Shown here piece after piece: positions 44,901-50,569 of a DNA stretch of 64,000 bases. Position numbers and translations under genes: made by a program. The notes under the pieces are model-generated. The model was not told the origin of the DNA. It saw nothing but the letters and a program-made list of their open reading frames with translations, and did no database searches. Position 1 is the stretch's first letter. Each line of letters begins with the position of its first letter. Source of the DNA: Leptasterias polaris (lineage: Eukaryota; Echinodermata; Asteroidea; Forcipulatida; Asteriidae); the NCBI GenBank assembly GCA_037783415.1, contig JAZGTN010000212.1, positions 372,001 through 436,000 of the forward strand. Reading direction: 5' to 3'.

Positions 44901-46259
44901 CTCAATTGGTCATCGAGGTCACGAGAAAATAGTGAAAAGAGACCTTATGTGTTTTCTGTTTTTCAAACATCGAGTTTATTATCGCGCGCGATAAAAACCT
45001 ATTGTTTTACTCATTTCTCAGAAACGATAGCATTTTAGGCAGAAATATTTTAAGGAACCCTTTCTACCATTACTTACTTTAAATCATGTAAGTTATGTGT
45101 GAATCTGTGAACATTTGTGTTTTTCGATCTTACCAATAGTGTACAGGGCCTTTAAAGAAGATGGGAATATATTAAAAAAGAGAAAATTATGATCATTAGG
45201 ATATAGTTTTAGTAAGGAAATGGTTACACACCTATGTTCCGACACCACTAATGTATTTTCTTAATCCTAACTCTAACCCTAACATTAACCCTTACGCTAA
45301 CCCTAGTGTGTATTTCATAAGGGGCTATCGGAAGGGTGTTGAAACATAGAGCAGTCACCAAAAGAAACCAAGGGACCCTCTAAAGTCCCTTGCACTGTGA
45401 ACCACAGGCTTGGAAGATACCTAGAAGATATGGTGTTGAAGTAATCTCCGTTTTAGATGTGGGAGGAAAACCCCAAACTGAGGGAAAACATTCACATTCA
45501 GGTAGGGATTGAAAAGTACGAGCAAGGCTCCAGTCTAAAGAGGGATTCGAACCAGGGTCTGCTGCAGAGGTGAAAGGCAGGAAAAGAACTAAGCCAACCC
45601 TCCCAAAGAACCTGACCTTGCCACGCCCCTCTCCAATCAGATCCAGATTCAAGAGTGACACAATTAGAATCTTCTTCCAAGGGAAGTTCATTAATGTCGA
45701 AACAGGATCTCGGCCCAATTTCATAGAGCTGCTTAAGCACAAAAACTAGCTAAGCACAACATAATTATGCTTACCAGAAAAAAAGGTTACCAACTAAAAC
45801 ACCATTTCACATGTAGAATGTGCGACTGGTATCCTGCTTATTGTTGCTTAGCAGAAATTTCTGAAGCAATTTTTTCTGCTAAAGCAGCTCTATGAAATTG
45901 TGCCCAGATTGCAGAAACCAGAACTTATAACAAAAAAGTAAATAAGCATAACTTGTGTATTTGAAGGTATTGGAAGCAAATCTTTCATCAGATGTGGTGT
46001 TCTATGCAAACCCCGCTACGTCACCGTGCGTACGCCTGGTATCCTTGACCCCTCCAACCAGTTCCATCGATTCTGGATCACCTACACCAATAGTGGATTC
46101 ATCCAAGTGGGCAAAGGGAGCGAGGAACCATTCCTACAATGGCAGGATCCAAACACCCCTCTGGATGTTCAAATCATCGGAATAGCCTCATTCCAGAAAG
46201 CTGATTGGATAGGCTACTTATGCAAATACGAAGCCAAACAGATGATTGGTCAGTTATAA
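14922..46259 (+). CDS. Type II membrane protein with 17 HYR (hyalin) domains and a C-terminal FAMeT-like domain
   Basis: Join: 14922-14930, 19866-19930, 20690-20904, 23454-23483, 24136-24387, 24764-25003, 25650-25874, 26233-26475, 27268-27510, 28407-28649, 29738-29980, 30662-30907, 31492-31734, 32264-32509, 32881-33123, 33880-34125, 34700-34942, 35346-35591, 37133-37375, 38206-38451, 39776-40018, 44419-44601, 45967-46259. That is 4929 nt, 1642 residues. All junctions are GT-AG and in frame. Residues 1-67 are hydrophilic and end in basic SCKR. A helix at about 68-93 (ILVACGMTLVMIAIGATLVG) should be the membrane anchor. Positive charge before it predicts N-in/C-out. HYR domains run 107-1484, each with two cysteines. 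Residues 1485-1642 resemble the farnesoic acid O-methyltransferase domain, which despite its name is not a proven enzyme. HYR domains mediate adhesion in echinoderm hyalin, so a cell-surface adhesion or recognition role is inferred. Weakest parts: the first exon and the microexon. Confidence 0.88.
16484..16756 (+). repeat. LINE 3' end with ORF2 C-terminal remnant and ATT tail
   Basis: An open stretch AAAPKLWNSLPHSIKMSANQ...FKKNLKTYLMSEFFS with a stop at 16595 has the KLWNSLP...FKKxLKTYL signature of non-LTR reverse transcriptase C-termini. It is followed by GCGCCTTGAGCATCCC and a tail of ATT repeats. It lies inside intron 1. Confidence 0.8.
17545..18099. repeat. Inverted-repeat element with 99-bp arms
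   Basis: Bases 17545-17643 and 18001-18099 are near-perfect inverse copies, separated by about 357 bp. The inner end of each arm carries CCTGAAGACGATCAGAGC and CGAAACG. It lies in intron 1. No ORF. Confidence 0.85.
18105..18300. repeat. Partial MITE family C copy
   Basis: Shares TTTGGTAATTGTCAAAGACC, the GGGCTCAATCGGTCATC-like block and GCAAGAAAATAATGAAAG with 13605-13997. Abuts the inverted-repeat element on its left. Confidence 0.7.
19428..19697. other. GC-rich, CGCGAG-studded inverted segment upstream of exon 2
   Basis: The ends GAACAAGTCTTTAACGTTTG and TCGCGACAAACACTTGTCC are imperfect inverted repeats. The interior holds a perfect TCTCGCGAGA palindrome at 19523-19532 and several related CGCGAG/CTCGTGAGA words. 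It is the most CpG-rich stretch in this gene. It may be a folded MITE or a regulatory segment. Confidence 0.45.
19866..19930 (+). CDS. HYR-FAMeT gene, exon 2 (cytoplasmic N-terminus)
   Basis: Acceptor TTTGTCACAG, 65 nt reading GEKISKPDPVHDIVEKGALL, then donor GTACGT. Phase 0 in, phase 2 out. It joins to exon 3 through a split Gln codon and keeps the frame open up to the transmembrane helix, which is the main reason to accept it. Confidence 0.72.
20189..20497. repeat. Two tRNA-derived SINE heads in opposite orientation
   Basis: The minus-oriented copy at 20189-20262 (GTTGAACGAAGACAAATTGA, GGATTTGAATCAACGACC) faces a plus-oriented copy at about 20420-20497 (CCGGAGGTCGTTGGTTCAAA, TTTGTTCAACCTCAAATC). 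The same family occurs at 40791, 53463 and 61121. Confidence 0.75.
20690..20904 (+). CDS. HYR-FAMeT gene, exon 3 (juxtamembrane region and transmembrane helix)
   Basis: A long T-rich tract and TCTCAG acceptor precede it. The frame reads HISNLVSGKLLAMHGRPPAQ, then a charged KRRDDETIDLGEKSCKR segment and a 26-residue hydrophobic helix ending GILMAVTEA. The donor is GTAAAC after GCAG. An internal Met at 20727 could serve as a start in transcripts lacking exons 1-2. Phase 2 in, phase 1 out. Confidence 0.88.
21548..22111. mobile_element. Non-autonomous element with about 33-bp terminal inverted repeats
   Basis: The left end GGGTACATTCGATTAGCTTC followed by CCCGGGTCGACCC mirrors the right end GGGTCGACCCGGGGGAGCTA followed by ATCGAACGCACCC. 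The repeat includes a GGGTCGACCC palindrome. A run of 18 G lies at 22014-22031. No transposase ORF. Confidence 0.8.
22329..23357. mobile_element. About 1-kb non-autonomous DNA transposon-like element
   Basis: Terminal inverted repeats TATAGGTTTTCTCGGTCAAT plus TTCGGCAAATGAGCAGCC at the left are matched by GGCTGCTCATTTGCCGAAAT plus TGACCGAGAAAACCTATA at the right. Subterminal regions are filled with short CATTCGATTT / CGAAATTGAATG motifs in opposing orientation. No transposase. It ends 96 bp before the 30-nt microexon. Confidence 0.8.
23454..23483 (+). CDS. HYR-FAMeT gene, exon 4, 30-nt microexon (stalk)
   Basis: ATTATTGCAG acceptor, 30 bases encoding E-P-G-P-E-T-V-T-V-P, and a perfect GTAAGT donor. 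Symmetric phase 1-1, so including or skipping it both keep the frame. It would form a Pro-rich extracellular stalk between the membrane and HYR1. Confidence 0.72.
23531..23912 (+). repeat. MITE family A, copy in intron 4
   Basis: Contains the family blocks TTGAGATATCGTTGGAAATC, AGATTCAAACTTTGGGG and CCAAGTAAGTTTATTGCCAT. Sister copies lie at 27708, 33158 (inverted) and 33530. Confidence 0.8.
24136..24387 (+). CDS. HYR domain 1 exon
   Basis: Eighty-four residues, 107-190. It starts DVGLTCPGDIV and ends EETCSFKVTVKG. The two HYR cysteines are kept, but it lacks the usual TPPxI/ExPxF opening and has an unusual middle (SIENDPNSTVEIVSNYEPNA). It is the most divergent repeat, lying next to the membrane. 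Phase 1-1. Confidence 0.88.
24440..24659. repeat. MITE with GGCACTGAAGGGACAGC-type inverted ends and internal ACGTAAATATT palindromes
   Basis: The ends (CATTATGGTGCCATGGCCCT / CTTCAGTGCCATTATA) pair imperfectly. The centre is a series of CACGTAAATATTTGC(G/A)ATTG units. It starts only 52 bp after HYR exon 1 ends. Confidence 0.75.
24764..25003 (+). CDS. HYR domain 2 exon (type B)
   Basis: Residues 191-270. DLERPKFDDCPENIEVVTD opening, ATDNSGTPRLSSTYGGQPF middle, QSGNIARCSFKVTV end. Acceptor TCAACAG, donor GTTTGA. Phase 1-1. Confidence 0.94.
25200..25290 (-). repeat. tRNA-like SINE fragment
   Basis: GGGATTAGAACCCACGAC is an inverted B-box-like block, followed by a degenerate A-box region. The arms do not form a tRNA. 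Confidence 0.4.
25650..25874 (+). CDS. HYR domain 3 exon (type A, shortened)
   Basis: Residues 271-345. DGTPPVIENCPADITIT opening, then a loop about six residues shorter than the other A-type repeats (the T-D-P-x-x-P-T-G stretch is missing), AKDNGQLASFYSDR, and GLTSECSFIVTIFG. Phase 1-1. Confidence 0.94.
26233..26475 (+). CDS. HYR domain 4 exon (type B)
   Basis: Residues 346-426. DLEAPVFTNCPQNITTTTD, ATDNTGTADVSTIHGDEEF, GNTANCTFYVTVKG. Carries N-linked sequons NIT and NCT. Phase 1-1. Confidence 0.95.
27268..27510 (+). CDS. HYR domain 5 exon (type A)
   Basis: Residues 427-507. DGTPPVIEDCPTNITRPTD, ASDNARITYFISNRSPGEIF, GLRTECVFTVTVIG. Aromatic-rich W-P-H-P replaces the usual W-T-x-P. Phase 1-1. 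The frame is open throughout, although no in-frame Met makes it stand out. Confidence 0.93.
27708..28076 (+). repeat. MITE family A, copy in the HYR5-HYR6 intron
   Basis: Full-length copy with ends AGGTGCTGTATACGTTTGGT and ACCAAACGTATACAGATCCT as inverted repeats. Confidence 0.85.
28407..28649 (+). CDS. HYR domain 6 exon (type B)
   Basis: Residues 508-588. DNEAPTFIFCPSNIEKNTD, ATDNSGPPRITTSHRPREF, TPIRYDATDSSGNNSTCLFY. Acceptor GTTTCAG, donor GTATGT. Phase 1-1. Confidence 0.93.
28986..29346 (+). repeat. MITE family B, copy in the HYR6-HYR7 intron
   Basis: Ends TTAAAGGTATTATACAGGAT and GTACAGGGCCTTTAA. Interior ATCACGCGTGATAAAAACTA palindrome. Two more copies lie at 37454 and 44795. A diverged partial relative occupies about 28685-28800. 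Confidence 0.85.
29738..29980 (+). CDS. HYR domain 7 exon (type A)
   Basis: Residues 589-669. DNTPPVIHNCPSNIRIMTD, PTGHGNWTTPSATDNGELIG, GLISKCRFSVNVVG. Closest in the array to HYR11 (both have GNWTTP and GD-F-QIG). Phase 1-1. Confidence 0.95.
30140..30250 (-). repeat. tRNA-like SINE head
   Basis: GGGGAATTGAACCCATGACC with TGGCCTTACCACTCAATCAC is the inverse of a tRNA B-box/A-box pair. Arms are incomplete. Confidence 0.5.
30662..30907 (+). CDS. HYR domain 8 exon (type B)
   Basis: Residues 670-751. DSEPPVFTNCPSDYNLVTD, GKFNYPTW, ATDNSGNEPSVTTDFRFQMF, GNNQSCVFLVSVTG. Paired with HYR12, which shares NLVTDA, GKFNYP and FRFQMF. Phase 1-1. Confidence 0.95.
30955..31265. repeat. SINE/LINE-tail repeat
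   Basis: Shares GTGTCCTTGAGCAAGAC, the ATGG/CATTAAGCTGCAGGT-like block, ACACTTATCG and TGGTGTTTCTGGT with 40415-40680 and, inverted, with about 61310-61530. Confidence 0.6.
31492..31734 (+). CDS. HYR domain 9 exon (type A)
   Basis: Residues 752-832. DGTPPEIEQCPNDITVSTDF, AADNSKQVTFLSNIEKG, GLTAECNFTVTVLG. Paired with HYR13 through ITVSTDF and ADNSKQVT. Phase 1-1. Confidence 0.95.
32079..32210 (-). repeat. CTCAATTTCATAGAGCTGC-type MITE, truncated
   Basis: Contains AATACCAGTCACAGATCTGG, TTACCTTATTCTGGTAAGCA and the end AGCTCTATGAAATCGGCCCA of the family seen at 42948 and 45710. Confidence 0.75.
32264..32509 (+). CDS. HYR domain 10 exon (type B)
   Basis: Residues 833-914. DTEEPVFANCPADFKRSTD, PNGEFDAPVWETPSAVDNV, GNNATCAFSVFIKG. 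Its central 118 bases (32313-32430) differ from HYR14 (35395-35512) at only three positions. A C19 run follows in the intron. Phase 1-1. Confidence 0.96.
32881..33123 (+). CDS. HYR domain 11 exon (type A)
   Basis: Residues 915-995. DETPPVISSCPTDISLTTD, GRGNWTTPLATDNGKNVRL, GLTASCQFSVTVVG. Acceptor TTTCTAG, donor GTGAGT. Phase 1-1. Confidence 0.95.
33158..33820. repeat. Inverted pair of MITE family A copies
   Basis: A minus-oriented copy (about 33158-33515) is followed directly by a plus-oriented copy (about 33530-33820). Blocks such as GGTGGTTGCGTTTTTGAGAT and AACTTACTTGG-type ends occur in both orientations, so the intron RNA between HYR11 and HYR12 could fold into a long hairpin. Confidence 0.8.
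33880..34125 (+). CDS. HYR domain 12 exon (type B)
   Basis: Residues 996-1077. DNEPPVFVNCPSDFNLVTD, GKFNYPMWDLVQATDNSG, GNNESCAFYISLTG. Phase 1-1. Confidence 0.95.
34327..34690. repeat. Two tandem copies of a repeat of about 195 bp before HYR13
   Basis: GATGATGGAAGAAATTTTCA and GATGATGGAAGAAATGTTCA open copies at about 34327 and 34522. Both continue with TTTTAGATxxGGGAGxAAA and AGGTA(A/G)GGACTGAGAACC. A relative lies at about 45440-45600. Confidence 0.75.
34700..34942 (+). CDS. HYR domain 13 exon (type A)
   Basis: Residues 1078-1158. DGTPPEFEECPIDITVSTDF, AADNSKQVTLLSNMEAGDEF, GLMCECNFTVTVNG. It has one extra cysteine (MCEC) compared with every other repeat. Phase 1-1. Confidence 0.95.
35140..35288 (-). 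repeat. tRNA-derived SINE
   Basis: GGGATTGGAACCCACGACC and CTTACCACTAAGACCACCGA form an inverted tRNA-like head. The body has AATCCACAGGCAAAT and ACACCGATGTGTATTAAG. Same family as 38588 (plus) and 56142-56410. Confidence 0.7.
35346..35591 (+). CDS. HYR domain 14 exon (type B)
   Basis: Residues 1159-1240. DDESPMFMDCPANFERTTD, PNGEFDAPVWETPSAVDNV, GNNATCAFYVIING. The central block is nearly identical to HYR10. Phase 1-1. Confidence 0.96.
35940..35972. repeat. TA microsatellite and AT-rich run
   Basis: An alternating TA run inside a longer A/T-only stretch that begins near 35850, in the HYR14-HYR15 intron. Confidence 0.8.
36366..36402. repeat. AAT microsatellite, LINE-type tail
   Basis: Repeated AAT triplets follow TTGTTACAATTCTTGGCCGA, a composition typical of a non-LTR retrotransposon 3' end. 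Confidence 0.7.
36416..36960 (-). repeat. Non-LTR retrotransposon ORF2 remnant, end part triplicated
   Basis: Reverse-complement translation gives ESVLLYGCEAWTLTKHLDKR and, further on, NVYGTLPKISDKTRFRRLRF. These are the YGCEAWTLTK and YG-LP-ISDK-RRLRFAGH signatures of reverse transcriptase C-termini. The WTLTK block occurs three times at about 118-bp spacing, each broken by stops. Confidence 0.75.
37133..37375 (+). CDS. HYR domain 15 exon (type A)
   Basis: Residues 1241-1321. DETPPIIQNCPSDITIPTD, GQANWTLPKASDNGRGVRL, GLKVKCQFVVTVIG. Acceptor ATTTGCAG, donor GTCAGT. Phase 1-1. Confidence 0.94.
37454..37814 (-). repeat. MITE family B, inverted copy in the HYR15-HYR16 intron
   Basis: Exact reverse orientation of 28986-29346, with the central ATCGCGCGCGATAA palindrome and ends TTAAAGGCCCTGTACACTAT / GTATAATACCTTTAA. 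Confidence 0.88.
38206..38451 (+). CDS. HYR domain 16 exon (type B)
   Basis: Residues 1322-1403. DTESPVFNPCPQNVERTTD, GKFVYPMWPRPIAVDNSG, GNTIKCLFYVRIKG. Phase 1-1. Confidence 0.95.
38588..38730 (+). repeat. tRNA-derived SINE
   Basis: GCTCGGTGGTCAAGTTGTTA (A-box side) and GGGTTAGAATCCCACAAG (B-box side), then a body ending CACATCAGTGTT. Confidence 0.65.
38848..39330. repeat. SINE/LINE-tail repeat with internal partial duplications
   Basis: GCATTACAACATTATTATCC and GAGCATACAACCCCAAGCTG are shared with 55826-56050. The later part repeats the block CCATCTCTGCTCTCACAGAT / TACTCCTGGGTGAAGAGAAG at about 39150, 39250 and (weaker) 39540. Confidence 0.6.
39600..39710 (-). repeat. tRNA-like SINE head
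   Basis: GGGATTCGAACCCACACTC with GCTCTAGACCACTTGGCCAT, the inverse of a B-box/A-box pair. It ends 66 bases before HYR exon 17. Confidence 0.6.
39776..40018 (+). CDS. HYR domain 17 exon (type A, last)
   Basis: Residues 1404-1484. DGTPPEITGCPGDITVSID, TTPTAADNGELISYEPNINQ, GLTAECQFTVTVEG. The following intron (40019-44418) is the largest after the HYR array and holds the 62-bp satellite. Phase 1-1. Confidence 0.95.
40415..40680. repeat. SINE/LINE-tail repeat ending in a C19 run
   Basis: Matches 30955-31265. It ends at AACAAAG followed by 19 C at 40677-40695. Confidence 0.6.
40791..40879 (-). repeat. tRNA-derived SINE
   Basis: ATTTTGGGTTGAACAAAG, GCGGGATTTGAACCAACG and GCGCTCTACCAACTGAGCT. 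Closely matches 53463-53555. The head looks like a tRNA in reverse, but it carries the family's AT-rich body and lacks a paired acceptor stem. Confidence 0.8.
41395..42905. repeat. 62-bp satellite array, about 24 copies
   Basis: Unit: CACAGCATTCCACCGTAACT, CGCAGCTCCCTGTAGAT(C/T)G, CCCGTGATTCTATGAGCCAT, AAG. Several copies lack CCG (59 bp). Variants C/T at TAACT(C/T)GCAG and ATGAG/AGGAG recur in a patterned order, suggesting higher-order duplication of multi-unit blocks. Its long minus-strand translations are by-products. It is in the intron between HYR17 and the FAMeT domain. Confidence 0.95.
42948..43138. repeat. CCCAATTTCATAGAGCTGCTTAAG-type palindromic MITE
   Basis: Left GGGCCCAATTTCATAGAGCT and right AGCTCTATGAGATTGGACCC are inverted ends. 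Landmark CTTACCAAAATAAGGTTACC inside. Confidence 0.85.
44419..44601 (+). CDS. FAMeT-like domain, first exon
   Basis: Residues 1485-1545. After TTCTACAG it reads ARCNLSLSTPGQKNNYDYKF, then RIRFDFAVRSGGTVFVALAG and SPRVYEIG before donor GTGAGT. The pattern of a hydrophobic strand, an FxVRSxxxxxVALA-like strand and YEI-G is that of the farnesoic acid O-methyltransferase domain (Pfam Methyltransf_FA), from memory. Phase 1-1. Confidence 0.85.
44795..45155 (+). repeat. MITE family B, copy inside the FAMeT intron
   Basis: Near-identical to 28986-29346, with the ATCGCGCGCGATAAAAACCT palindrome and both terminal TTAAAGG/CCTTTAA ends. Confidence 0.88.
45265..45307. repeat. Short degenerate TAACCC-like run
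   Basis: Successive words CCTAACTC, TAACCC, TAACATTAACCC, TTACGC and TAACCC resemble decayed telomeric repeats. About 40 bp only. Confidence 0.4.
45710..45908. repeat. CCCAATTTCATAGAGCTGCTTAAG-type palindromic MITE
   Basis: Left CGGCCCAATTTCATAGAGCT and right AGCTCTATGAAATTGTGCCC. It ends 58 bp before the last exon of the HYR-FAMeT gene. Confidence 0.88.
45967..46259 (+). CDS. FAMeT-like domain, last exon and stop
   Basis: Residues 1546-1642. GIGSKSFIRCGVLCKPRYV, FHRFWITYTNSGFIQVGKG, EPFLQWQDPNTPLDVQIIGI, KADWIGYLCKYE, then TAA at 46257. The FWIxYxxGxIxVGxGxxxxxxFLxWxD core is the strongest FAMeT match. Two cysteines (RCGVLC) lie near its start. No transmembrane segment or GPI-like tail follows, so the domain would be the free extracellular end. 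Confidence 0.88.
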
Positions 46260-46467
46260 CAGAAGGCAAGGCTGGTCCTTACCACTATGTTATAACTAAC
46301 CTTCTCAAGACTTACCATTACATATTTTCTTTTAAAATGGTGGATCCCGCCTGTCATTTTACTACAAAATATGAAATTGTTTTATTTACCAAAGAAAAGA
46401 GTCTTTATCCATCCCCCTTCCATTTATCGCCCCGCCCATTCCCCAACCTCTCCCGGACCCACCATAA

Positions 46468-46473
46468 AATAAA
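46468..46473 (+). other. Candidate polyadenylation signal of the HYR-FAMeT gene
   Basis: AATAAA lies 209 bases after the stop codon, with a second near-match (CAATAA) just downstream and a T-rich stretch from about 46490. It is the first canonical signal after the stop. Confidence 0.5.
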
Positions 46474-46687
46474 TCAATAAGGTTTACCGTATTTACTATT
46501 TTTTTCAAATTTATTCCTTTGTGTTTTTTAAGGATTGATTGTTAATCAAATTAGAGTAGGAATTTAGAAGCCAGTGGACTGGCTCGTTGTCCAGTACTCT
46601 TTTTATACAAAGCATGTTAGGGCTAAACTTCCTTAATGAGTGTTTCACTAGAAATCTTCCTCACTCTAACCATGCTCTAACAAAATC

Positions 46688-47065
46688 TAACACCATACAG
46701 TAACTCAACACCCAAACTGTTGGACTCTGATTCTGGTGGTATGCCTGATCCCATGTAAAGCATGATCAGTTTACTAGTGCAGTTCCCAGTCCAACACCAT
46801 TCAGTAACTCAACACCCAAACTGTTGGACTCTGATTATGGTAGTATGCCTGATCCAATGTAAAGCATGATCAGTTTACTAGTGCAGTCCTCAGTCCAACA
46901 CCACACAGTAACTCAACACCCAAACTGTTGGACTCTGATTATAGTGGTAGCCTGATCCAATGTAAAGCATGATCAGTTTACTAGTGCAGTCCTCAGTCCA
47001 ACACCATACAGTAACTCAACACCCAAACTGTTGGACTCTCACTATGGTAGTATGCCTGATCCAAT
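46688..47065. repeat. 104-bp tandem repeat, about 3.6 copies
   Basis: The block CAGTAACTCAACACCCAAAC, TGTTGGACTCTGATTATGG, CCTGATCCAATGTAAAGCAT, GATCAGTTTACTAGTGCAGT recurs at spacing 104, 104 and 103. It starts about 220 bp after the candidate polyadenylation signal. Confidence 0.9.
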
Positions 47066-50000
47066 GTACAAAAACTATTTCGAAAATGTTAGTTGTAGTT
47101 GTAAGATTCAATTTGTGCTTTACTTGTTTTTGAATGTTACAAATAGGGTTGAATTTTTTTAAGTTTTCGGTAAAATTCAAGGGAATCTTTAGATTTTGGA
47201 AATCAACAAAAATAGTTTATTTGTGATGATGCTCCATGCCAAAACTATAGGCACTTCCTGCTAAAACTCACAACCCTGAGAATAAGAGCATTCAAATAAC
47301 ACATAATTAGGGCCTATCAGGTAAGTGGTTTTCAACATACAGAATGTTTAAAATATCACAAAACATTAATGCGAAGGCGGATGTTCCGGTTAGCTTCACC
47401 TTTATCGTTTAAAACCATTTACAAACAGTTTCAGAATTTGACGAGGGGGCAACACATCTTTTTTATCATTATTGTGTACCATAAAAATTTGGGTTTTTCC
47501 CCTAATACACTCGCTGTTTCACTAACAAAGCTGTTTATGGTTTTTCTCGTAAAGACTTTCTTAATTTAAAAATGAATCGACCCACACAATTTTGTTGTCT
47601 GCACATTTTTTGTCAATTTTGCACTTTTTATTAAAATCATCACATTGAATATTTACATTACAATTGCTGTAATTAAACTAATCAATTAGTAGCAAGGTAA
47701 AATACAAGTTTAGAACAGTCACAGACACACTAACAACATGGTATGGTAGAGCATTTTAAACGGCTGCCACATGATTTGGGCAAAACAATGTTGCCTGTTA
47801 TTTTACTTATTTTTACTTTAAGTGTCCATAAATTTAAATCAAAATAATGAATAGAACTGCTTTAAGACCCGAATTGCAGGACTGCTAGGGGGTAAACATG
47901 TAAATCAAAACCAAAAATTAATATAATAAATACGAAATTACTTGAAAGGTATTTCTTGCCCTCCATAATTTTAAACCTAGCTAAAGGTCAAAGATCAGGG
48001 GTCATGAGTTGAATTGATTGATCAAATTGATTAAGAGTTGTTCAAGATCAAGGCAATGGTAATATTTTTCAATCAAAATGACAGTTTAAAGAGAAACATG
48101 ATTATTATTTTTACTTTGTATCTTGTGAATGTTCCAAAAAAAATATTCATTCAATAAAATGTTTGATGAAACTTGTGGCCGATTGTCCGAACAATAAAAG
48201 TTTTTCGTCTTTCACTTCCAGACGTTCTCTCCAAAAAATACAATTTTTGTTTAAAGGTATATTTTTTAATCCAGGCTTTATCGGATTTTGAATAAAAATA
48301 TAATTTTTGGTACATCAGAATAGACGGACCCCCTGGATTGGTTCTTTGTGCATGACATAACAATTATAAAGTCCAATGCCATGACACAAGACCAGATTAA
48401 CGTTCCTCCAAGCCTCAGTATGGTTAATATTGGCTTGAATGGAAAAACCCCAAGATGGGTACTTTATCAGTACTTTATGATAAAGGTCTACAGCAGAAAG
48501 GCAAGAGGCCTGTTGTTTTCAAAGTAAATATTAGACGTAAGGGATATTGCATTTCAAAAAATAAATATTCAATTTTAGAAAAACTTTGTAGGGACAGTTT
48601 ATTTCATTTTTATGAAAAGTTAGAATTTTTACAAAGTCTATAAACAACATGTCGTTAAAATCAATGTATATTAACTGTAAAATATTTGTAACAAACTTGG
48701 TGGTAAAATGATTATGAAAATACTTAATTGTGTCCATGATTCGTGTTTTTTTCTTTACCATAAATTTATTAACTAAGATGAATCCTGCAAAGATTATTTT
48801 TTACGGCAAATTTTTTTTCTCGATACGGCGGTACTCACATTTCTAAACACAAAAAGCAGTTTTGTACAAGTTTTCTTTCATAATTTATAAAAAAAGACGA
48901 CTCTAGACCACATCGAGGACTGATACACAAATACGATTCACTTTTCCAGACAATATCCTAAACTATTGGTCCATTAATCTACTTCATAAGAAGTAATTTG
49001 TATACAATTATAAAAAAAAGAAACAGGTTTTTTTTATAATTCTGGTTGTGTAGCCAGTACACTAAGCCAACAAACAACCAAAAGCAGCAGCATTATGCAA
49101 ATTAATTGTTTCAAAATATTAACAGTGTGTGTGGTAACGAATGTAATTTTACAATACATAAAATTGTTACCTTTAAAACAAAAACATCATATCCTTGTAT
49201 CTTCAAGAATTGTGACACAGAGATATTCTACACAGTGCTTTACAACTTATAAAGAGTTTTGTTTCTTTTGTTGAAAAGGCTTTCCATGTAATTAGGGGAA
49301 TTTTACAAAGGAACACATATAACCTTTATTACTTACTATATTGGATTAATATTAAGCTGTACATAATTGCTTGGAGGGATGAGGCTTGAGTGAATATTGG
49401 CAACTCCTTCCCTTGCTCCCCCTCCCCCAAAACAAGTCCCCATTACGACTTCCCTTGCCCCCCCCCTCCCTAAAAACAAGTCCCCATTACAACATGGTCC
49501 CACCAAGAAATTCATTCCAACATGACGAGAATAAGACGGGAAAAAAATCGTTTCAATTTTGGTGGCATCAATAACCTTAACGGTCCCTTCCCTATCCCTG
49601 ATGCTATTATTATGTTTGGCTAGACCAACGCGACACCTTTTGAGCACAGGTTATATTGCCACTCCACATAAAACCACATACACCCTCAGCTTAGCTGAGC
49701 CTCATAACACACCACCAGGGGGAGGGGGATCAATAAAAATACTCCCTTCCTGAGGAAGAACACACATTTCTTTTGTCACAATTTGGTGGGAAATATCTTA
49801 CAATAAAAAAAAAAGCTGCTGACAAAATAAATTAATACCATTTCAAGAAATGTTCTACTATAAACTGGTGCATGTCCTTCTCACATGCACTTCATGATTA
49901 CAGTCAATTTTTGCCCATATTTTACAAGCGTTGTTTTACATAAATAGGAAAGATTATTTGACTCAATAGTTAATTGCTTTAGCTGGGTCAAACTTTTATG

Positions 50001-50569
50001 GCTATGCTTGCAGCCAAATTCTGCACTTACGCAGCAACCCTGACCAGAAACATGTTTAAGTTTTGTTTGGTCAGACAAAACATGCCCAAGTCCTTTGTCA
50101 TTCTGCGGCCATATTTGTATGATTCCCTAAATACATAATGATAAGGACAGTTCCCATTCTCATTTCATAAAAGGGGAACATACTATTTTTCTTTCCAGTC
50201 GCAGTTTGGTTACACAGAATACAATAAAAGCCAACATCTACATAGACCAGAGATCATTTATAACAAGCAATAATCTAAATGGAAGAGCTATTTTACCGAA
50301 AACTCAGGTGGAAAAATCTAAGTGAAGAATAAATAAATCAATGCTACTGTACATGTGGCTTTGAGATGGCCCAAAACTAACTTTCCCAAACAAAGAATTG
50401 GCACAAAATATTTTATATTGTAAAAGTGAAAAACATGCTTACCACCTGGAAGCCTGTTTCTGCTAAGCAAACCATTTCTATGCTTAGGGAATTTGCATGT
50501 TGTGCATCTGTTTACAATTGGTCCCTAGATTCAAATCTTCCAAAGTTTTAATTGACTCTGGCTCCCTAC

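Noticed and set aside
44419..46259. Active farnesoic acid O-methyltransferase enzyme
   Set aside because: The domain name is historical. No SAM-binding methyltransferase motif is visible, so only a structural domain call is made.
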